A stretch of DNA of 16,030 nt. Origin: an uncultured Collinsella sp. (GTDB lineage: Bacteria; Actinomycetota; Coriobacteriia; Coriobacteriales; Coriobacteriaceae). The notes under the pieces were generated by a model. That model did not search any database. It was not told the DNA's origin and was given only the letters and a program-made list of their open reading frames with translations. Positions 13,161 through 16,030 of this stretch are shown piece after piece (positions within the stretch are counted from its first letter, which is position 1; each line of letters begins with the position of its first letter). The stretch covers positions 1 through 16,030 of the forward strand of contig UQSB01000049.1 of NCBI GenBank assembly GCA_900543505.1. The letters run 5' to 3'. The translations under genes were made by a program, and so were the position numbers.

Positions 13161-14942
13161 ATGCTGCTTACGCAAACGACAACGCCCGAGGACGTCAAGG
13201 CTCTCGACCGCGCCGAGCTTCCGCTGCTCTGCGGCGAGATCCGTCAGGCAATCCTCGAAAGCTCCGCCGCCGTCGGCGGGCACGTTGCTCCCAACCTGGG
13301 CGTCGTTGAGCTTACGGTTGCGCTTCATCGCGTGTTTAACTCCCCCATCGACAAGATTGTCTTTGATGTTTCGCACCAGACCTATGCCCACAAGGCGCTG
13401 ACTGGGCGCGCGTACACTTATATCGATCCGGAGCGTTATGGTGAGGCTTCTGGCTTTGCCAATCCCGACGAGTCCGAGCACGACCTGTTCGCCATGGGCC
13501 ATACCTCCACGTCGGTGAGCCTGGGCTGCGGCCTGGCACACGCTCGTGACCTGGCGGGCGATACGTACAACGTCATTACCATCATTGGCGACGGCTCGCT
13601 TTCGGGCGGCTTGGCGTTTGAGGGCCTCGACAATGCCGCCGAACTCGACAGCAACTTGATCATCATCGTCAACGATAACGACCAGTCCATCGCCGAAAAC
13701 CACGGTGGCCTGTATCGCAATCTGGCCGAGCTACGCGCCAGCAACGGCACCTGTGAGCGCAACGTTTTCCGCGCGATGGGGCTCGACTACCGCTATCTGG
13801 ACACCGGCAACGATGTGTTGGCCCTCGTCGACGCGCTGCAGGAATTGCGCGATATCGATCATCCCATCGTGCTGCACGTCTCCACCGCAAAGGGCAAGGG
13901 CTTTGAGCCAGCCCAGAGCGACCCCGAGCGCTGGCATCATGTGGGTCCGTTTGACATGGCAACTGGGCGTAAGCTCTGCCCGGGCCATCCGAGCGAGCCT
14001 GCGCCGCGCACCTATGCCGACATTACGGGCGAGGCGCTCAGCGCCGCCATCGAGTGCGATCCGCAGGTCGTTGGCATCACGGCCGCCACGCCCTACATCA
14101 TGGGCTTTACACCCGAGCTTCGCGCTGCCGCCGGCAAACAGTTCGTCGATGTGGGCATTGCCGAGGAGCATGCCGTAACCTTTGCCACCGCGCTTGCGCG
14201 CTCGGGCGCCAAGCCAGTCTTTGGTGTGTACGGCACGTTTTTGCAGCGCGCCTACGACGAACTGTGGCACGACCTGTGCCTCAACGACGCCCCCGCAACC
14301 ATCCTGGTATTTGGCGCGTCGATCTTTGGCACCACGTCCGAGACGCACCTCTCGTTCTTTGATATTTCCATGCTGGGCGGACTTCCCAACATGCACTACC
14401 TTGCACCTGCCTGCATGGAGGAATACCTATCCATGCTGAGCTGGTCGCTCGACCACCGCGAGCATCCCGTAGCGATCCGTGTGCCGGGCATTGGCCTGGT
14501 AAGCCGCCCCGATCTGGCGCCTGCCGAGGGCGACGATTACGGCGTCGCGCGCTACAACGTCGTGTGCCAGGGCCGCGACGTTGCCGTGCTCGCGCTCGGC
14601 GATTTCTTTGAGCTGGGTGAACGTGTGGCAAACCGTCTGACTGCCGAGTACGGCATCGAGGCCACGCTCGTCAACCCGCGCTTTGCAACCGAGCTCGACC
14701 GCGAGTTCCTCGACAGCCTTGCCGCCGAGCACCGCGTTGTCGTCACCCTCGAAGACGGCATCTTGGACGGCGGCTGGGGCGAGCGCGTGGCGTGCTACCT
14801 GGCCTGCACACCGCTGCGCACACGCACCTTCGGCATCGCCAAGGGCTTCCCCGACCGCTACGACCCCAACGAACTGCTCGCACAGAACGGCATGACGGCC
14901 GAAAACATGGCCGCCGAAGCCGTAAGGCTACTCAACGAGTAA
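13161..14942 (+). CDS. 1-deoxy-D-xylulose-5-phosphate synthase-like thiamine-diphosphate enzyme
   Basis: 593 residues, somewhat shorter than the roughly 620 of canonical DXS. The transketolase fold is complete. The TPP-binding GDG...NDN motif is at 143-173; H41 (GGHVAPNLG) and H72 (VSHQTY) match the active-site histidines; the catalytic glutamate is E335 in VGIAEEHAVT; and the C-terminal domain is intact. DXS makes 1-deoxyxylulose 5-phosphate from pyruvate and glyceraldehyde 3-phosphate for isoprenoids, thiamine and pyridoxal. However, the DRAGxxGxDGxTHxG loop reads FGASIFGTTSETHLS here, so the phosphate-binding Arg and the Asp (R420 and D427 of E. coli DXS by my alignment) are lost, while the later Arg (AIRVP) stays. 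A paralogous activity or other acceptor is possible. The ATG follows an in-frame stop by nine bases; the SD (GGAG) is weak, at 12 bases. Monocistronic, with its own terminator. Confidence 0.88.
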   Translation: MLLTQTTTPEDVKALDRAELPLLCGEIRQAILESSAAVGGHVAPNLGVVELTVALHRVFNSPIDKIVFDVSHQTYAHKALTGRAYTYIDPERYGEASGFANPDESEHDLFAMGHTSTSVSLGCGLAHARDLAGDTYNVITIIGDGSLSGGLAFEGLDNAAELDSNLIIIVNDNDQSIAENHGGLYRNLAELRASNGTCERNVFRAMGLDYRYLDTGNDVLALVDALQELRDIDHPIVLHVSTAKGKGFEPAQSDPERWHHVGPFDMATGRKLCPGHPSEPAPRTYADITGEALSAAIECDPQVVGITAATPYIMGFTPELRAAAGKQFVDVGIAEEHAVTFATALARSGAKPVFGVYGTFLQRAYDELWHDLCLNDAPATILVFGASIFGTTSETHLSFFDISMLGGLPNMHYLAPACMEEYLSMLSWSLDHREHPVAIRVPGIGLVSRPDLAPAEGDDYGVARYNVVCQGRDVAVLALGDFFELGERVANRLTAEYGIEATLVNPRFATELDREFLDSLAAEHRVVVTLEDGILDGGWGERVACYLACTPLRTRTFGIAKGFPDRYDPNELLAQNGMTAENMAAEAVRLLNE

Positions 14943-14944
14943 GA

Positions 14945-14985
14945 AAACCTCCGCAAGGGAAGCATCCCTGCGGAGGTTTTTATTT
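14945..14985 (+). terminator. Strong intrinsic terminator of the dxs-like gene
   Basis: AACCTCCGCA pairs with TGCGGAGGTT, continued inward by GGG/CCC around a short loop, and is followed by TTTTTATTTT. It starts within a few bases of the stop codon, a textbook rho-independent terminator. Confidence 0.95.
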
Positions 14986-14999
14986 TCGCGGCGCGATTA

Positions 15000-15217
15000 T
15001 CTCAATCTGTAACATCTAGGGCCCGAATTCCCGTCTAACTGTTACAAATCTAGACAAAACGTCTTAGTCCCCGATCCTTGTCTCAATCAGTAACAGATAG
15101 AGACCTTCTGGCCGTCTACCTGTTACAGATCGAGACATTCGAATTCCCCTGAAGAGAAAATCTCAATCTGTAACAGTTACTCGGCAAAAATGGCTGCAGA
15201 TGTTACAGATCGAGACA
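15000..15217. repeat. Three tandem imperfect dyads, period 80-81 bp
   Basis: Each unit has a left arm TCTCAATCTGTAACA, a 23-25 base spacer, and a right arm TGTTACAGATCGAGACA that is nearly its reverse complement. Units lie at 15000-15056, 15079-15137 and 15161-15217. Left arms start at 15000, 15081 and 15161; right arms at 15040, 15121 and 15201. Spacers are partly conserved (CCGTCTA before the right arm in units 1 and 2; GAATTCCC in unit 1 and between 2 and 3). The array fills the gap between the dxs-like terminator and the next promoter. It encodes nothing visible. Confidence 0.85.
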
Positions 15218-15252
15218 AAACAGCAAGGCATGCCGCTGCATCTGCAAGAACC

Positions 15253-15280
15253 ACCACAAAGGTGCCTGTCCCTTTATGGT
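15253..15280. repeat. AAAGG/CCTTT hairpin related to the GTCCCTTT palindromes
   Basis: ACCACAAAGG (15253-15262) and CCTTTATGGT (15271-15280) pair at 9 of 10 positions around an 8-base loop. The right side shares GTCCCTTT with the palindromes at 5683 and 6407, suggesting a related intergenic family. No T-run follows. Confidence 0.5.
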
Positions 15281-15326
15281 AGGTAGAATAACCCATAAGG
15301 TAAGTATGTTTCTGAGTTATTTCGTG

Positions 15327-15356
15327 TTGACCCATTTGAGCGCGATAGGGTATAAC
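15327..15356 (+). promoter_or_regulatory. Promoter of the amino-acid binding lipoprotein gene
   Basis: TTGACC (15327-15332), 18 bases, TATAAC (15351-15356): each hexamer matches 5 of 6 bases of the sigma-70-type consensus. The start would be near 15363, giving a leader of about 37 bases before the ATG at 15400. Confidence 0.75.
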
Positions 15357-15399
15357 TCTACTCAACCGCTAGGGATTTTATTGAGAAAGGTGTTCTACC

Positions 15400-16030
15400 A
15401 TGAGCAAGAACCTCTCCCAGCAGGTCGTTCTCGACCGCCGCGGCTTCGTCGCCGCCACCTTCGCAACCGTCGCCGGCCTTGGTCTTGCCGGCTGCTCCGA
15501 CACCAGCGCCGAGGCCGACAAGGGTTCCGCCGGTTCCTCCAAGAGCTCCGAGGATACCGAGGTTTCCACCACGCTCGACGCTAAGGCATTCGACAAGCTC
15601 GTCGACAACGGCCCCAAGGCCGATGACGACGCCATCGCCGCCAGCGCCTGGGCGACGGCCGTCAAGGACGCCGGCGTCTTTAAGATCGGTGGCGTTCAGA
15701 CCTCCACGCTCTTCTCCCTCCTCAACGAGAAGGACGGTCAGACCCGCGGCTTCGACGCCGGCATCGCGCAGCTTCTGTCCAACTACATTCTGGGCGAGAA
15801 CAAGGTCGAGATCACCCAGGTGACCTCGGACACGCGCGAGTCCGTCCTGCAGAACGGCCAGGTCGACGCCGTCTTTGCCACCTACACCATCACTGACGAG
15901 CGCAAGAAGCTCGTCTCCTTTGCCGGTCCCTACTACTACACCCAGCAGGCTATCCTGGTGCTCGCCGATAACGACGACATCAAGAGCTTCGAGGACCTTG
16001 CCGGCAAGACCACGGCCAACAGCCTCGCTT
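15400..16030 (+). CDS. Polar amino-acid (glutamate-type) ABC transporter substrate-binding lipoprotein, partial
   Basis: The ATG is preceded by AAAGG 9-10 bases upstream. 210 residues are read before the window ends, so the C-terminus is missing. An N-terminal export signal has a twin-arginine-like DRRGFVA (12-18) and a hydrophobic stretch, then a lipobox LAGC with C32 as the lipidated residue; a Ser/Asp-rich linker follows. From about 93 onward it is an SBP_bac_3 domain. GFDAGIAQLL, VLQNGQVDAVFATYTITDER (149-168) and FAGPYYYTQQ are close to the GluB class of glutamate/aspartate binding proteins. It should be anchored outside the cytoplasmic membrane and deliver ligand to a permease and ATPase probably encoded just downstream, outside this window. 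Confidence 0.9.
   Translation, partial: MSKNLSQQVVLDRRGFVAATFATVAGLGLAGCSDTSAEADKGSAGSSKSSEDTEVSTTLDAKAFDKLVDNGPKADDDAIAASAWATAVKDAGVFKIGGVQTSTLFSLLNEKDGQTRGFDAGIAQLLSNYILGENKVEITQVTSDTRESVLQNGQVDAVFATYTITDERKKLVSFAGPYYYTQQAILVLADNDDIKSFEDLAGKTTANSLA

Noticed and set aside
15000..15217. CRISPR array
   Set aside because: Repeats are paired as inverted arms within each unit, there are only three units, the intervening sequences are partly conserved, and no cas genes are in the window.
14990..15399. Riboswitch or leader RNA before the binding-protein gene
   Set aside because: The candidate promoter at 15327-15356 leaves only a leader of about 37 bases, too short for a known riboswitch, and the dyad array lies upstream of that start.

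Overview
The window reads like a chromosomal stretch of a high-GC anaerobic gut actinobacterium of the Coriobacteriia, most likely Collinsella or a close relative. This rests on the G/C-ending codons, the giant 2-hydroxyacyl-CoA dehydratase-activase fusion, the amt-then-glnK gene order, and intergenic palindromes of the AAAGGGACAGTCCCTTT type. It is inference from gene content, not a database match.

Layout. (1) 21-5664, minus strand: a TetR-type regulator (4880-5590) followed after 12 bases by a 1593-residue activase/dehydratase fusion (86-4867) and a terminator (21-58). (2) 5683-6437: an accessory segment with no long gene, bounded by two copies of a 29-31 bp palindrome. It holds a 41-codon ORF for a membrane-peptide-like product (5840-5965), a candidate promoter overlapped by a LexA/SOS-box-like dyad, a candidate convergent antisense promoter, a strong hairpin, and a 223 bp unit with 29 bp inverted ends. 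(3) 6437-9507, minus strand: a HAD-IIB phosphatase, a 12-TM MFS exporter and its TetR-type regulator. The exporter and regulator have lower GC than their neighbours and carry two near-identical operator-like dyads. (4) 9510-11336, minus strand: amt and glnK, with an 11 bp phased repeat upstream suited to a response regulator. (5) 11373-12932, minus strand: an HD-domain protein and a CmpB/DUF1113-type membrane protein, 3 bases apart. (6) 13161-14942, plus strand: a DXS-like thiamine-diphosphate enzyme with a strong terminator. (7) 15000-15280: three tandem dyads with an 80-81 bp period, then another hairpin. (8) 15400-16030, plus strand: the start of a glutamate-type ABC transporter lipoprotein, cut by the window edge.

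How the parts may fit. amt/GlnK and the glutamate-type binding protein point to nitrogen and amino-acid uptake. The activase belongs to the radical 2-hydroxyacyl-CoA chemistry used in amino-acid fermentation, although the role of the large fused form is not known to me. TetR2 probably represses the exporter.

Most interesting observations: the possible SOS-controlled type I toxin-antitoxin-like locus; the three-unit dyad array; two genes whose ribosome-binding sites lie in long inverted repeats while the candidate -10 lies in the loop; a GlnK with Leu at the usual Tyr51; and a DXS-like enzyme lacking acceptor-site residues.
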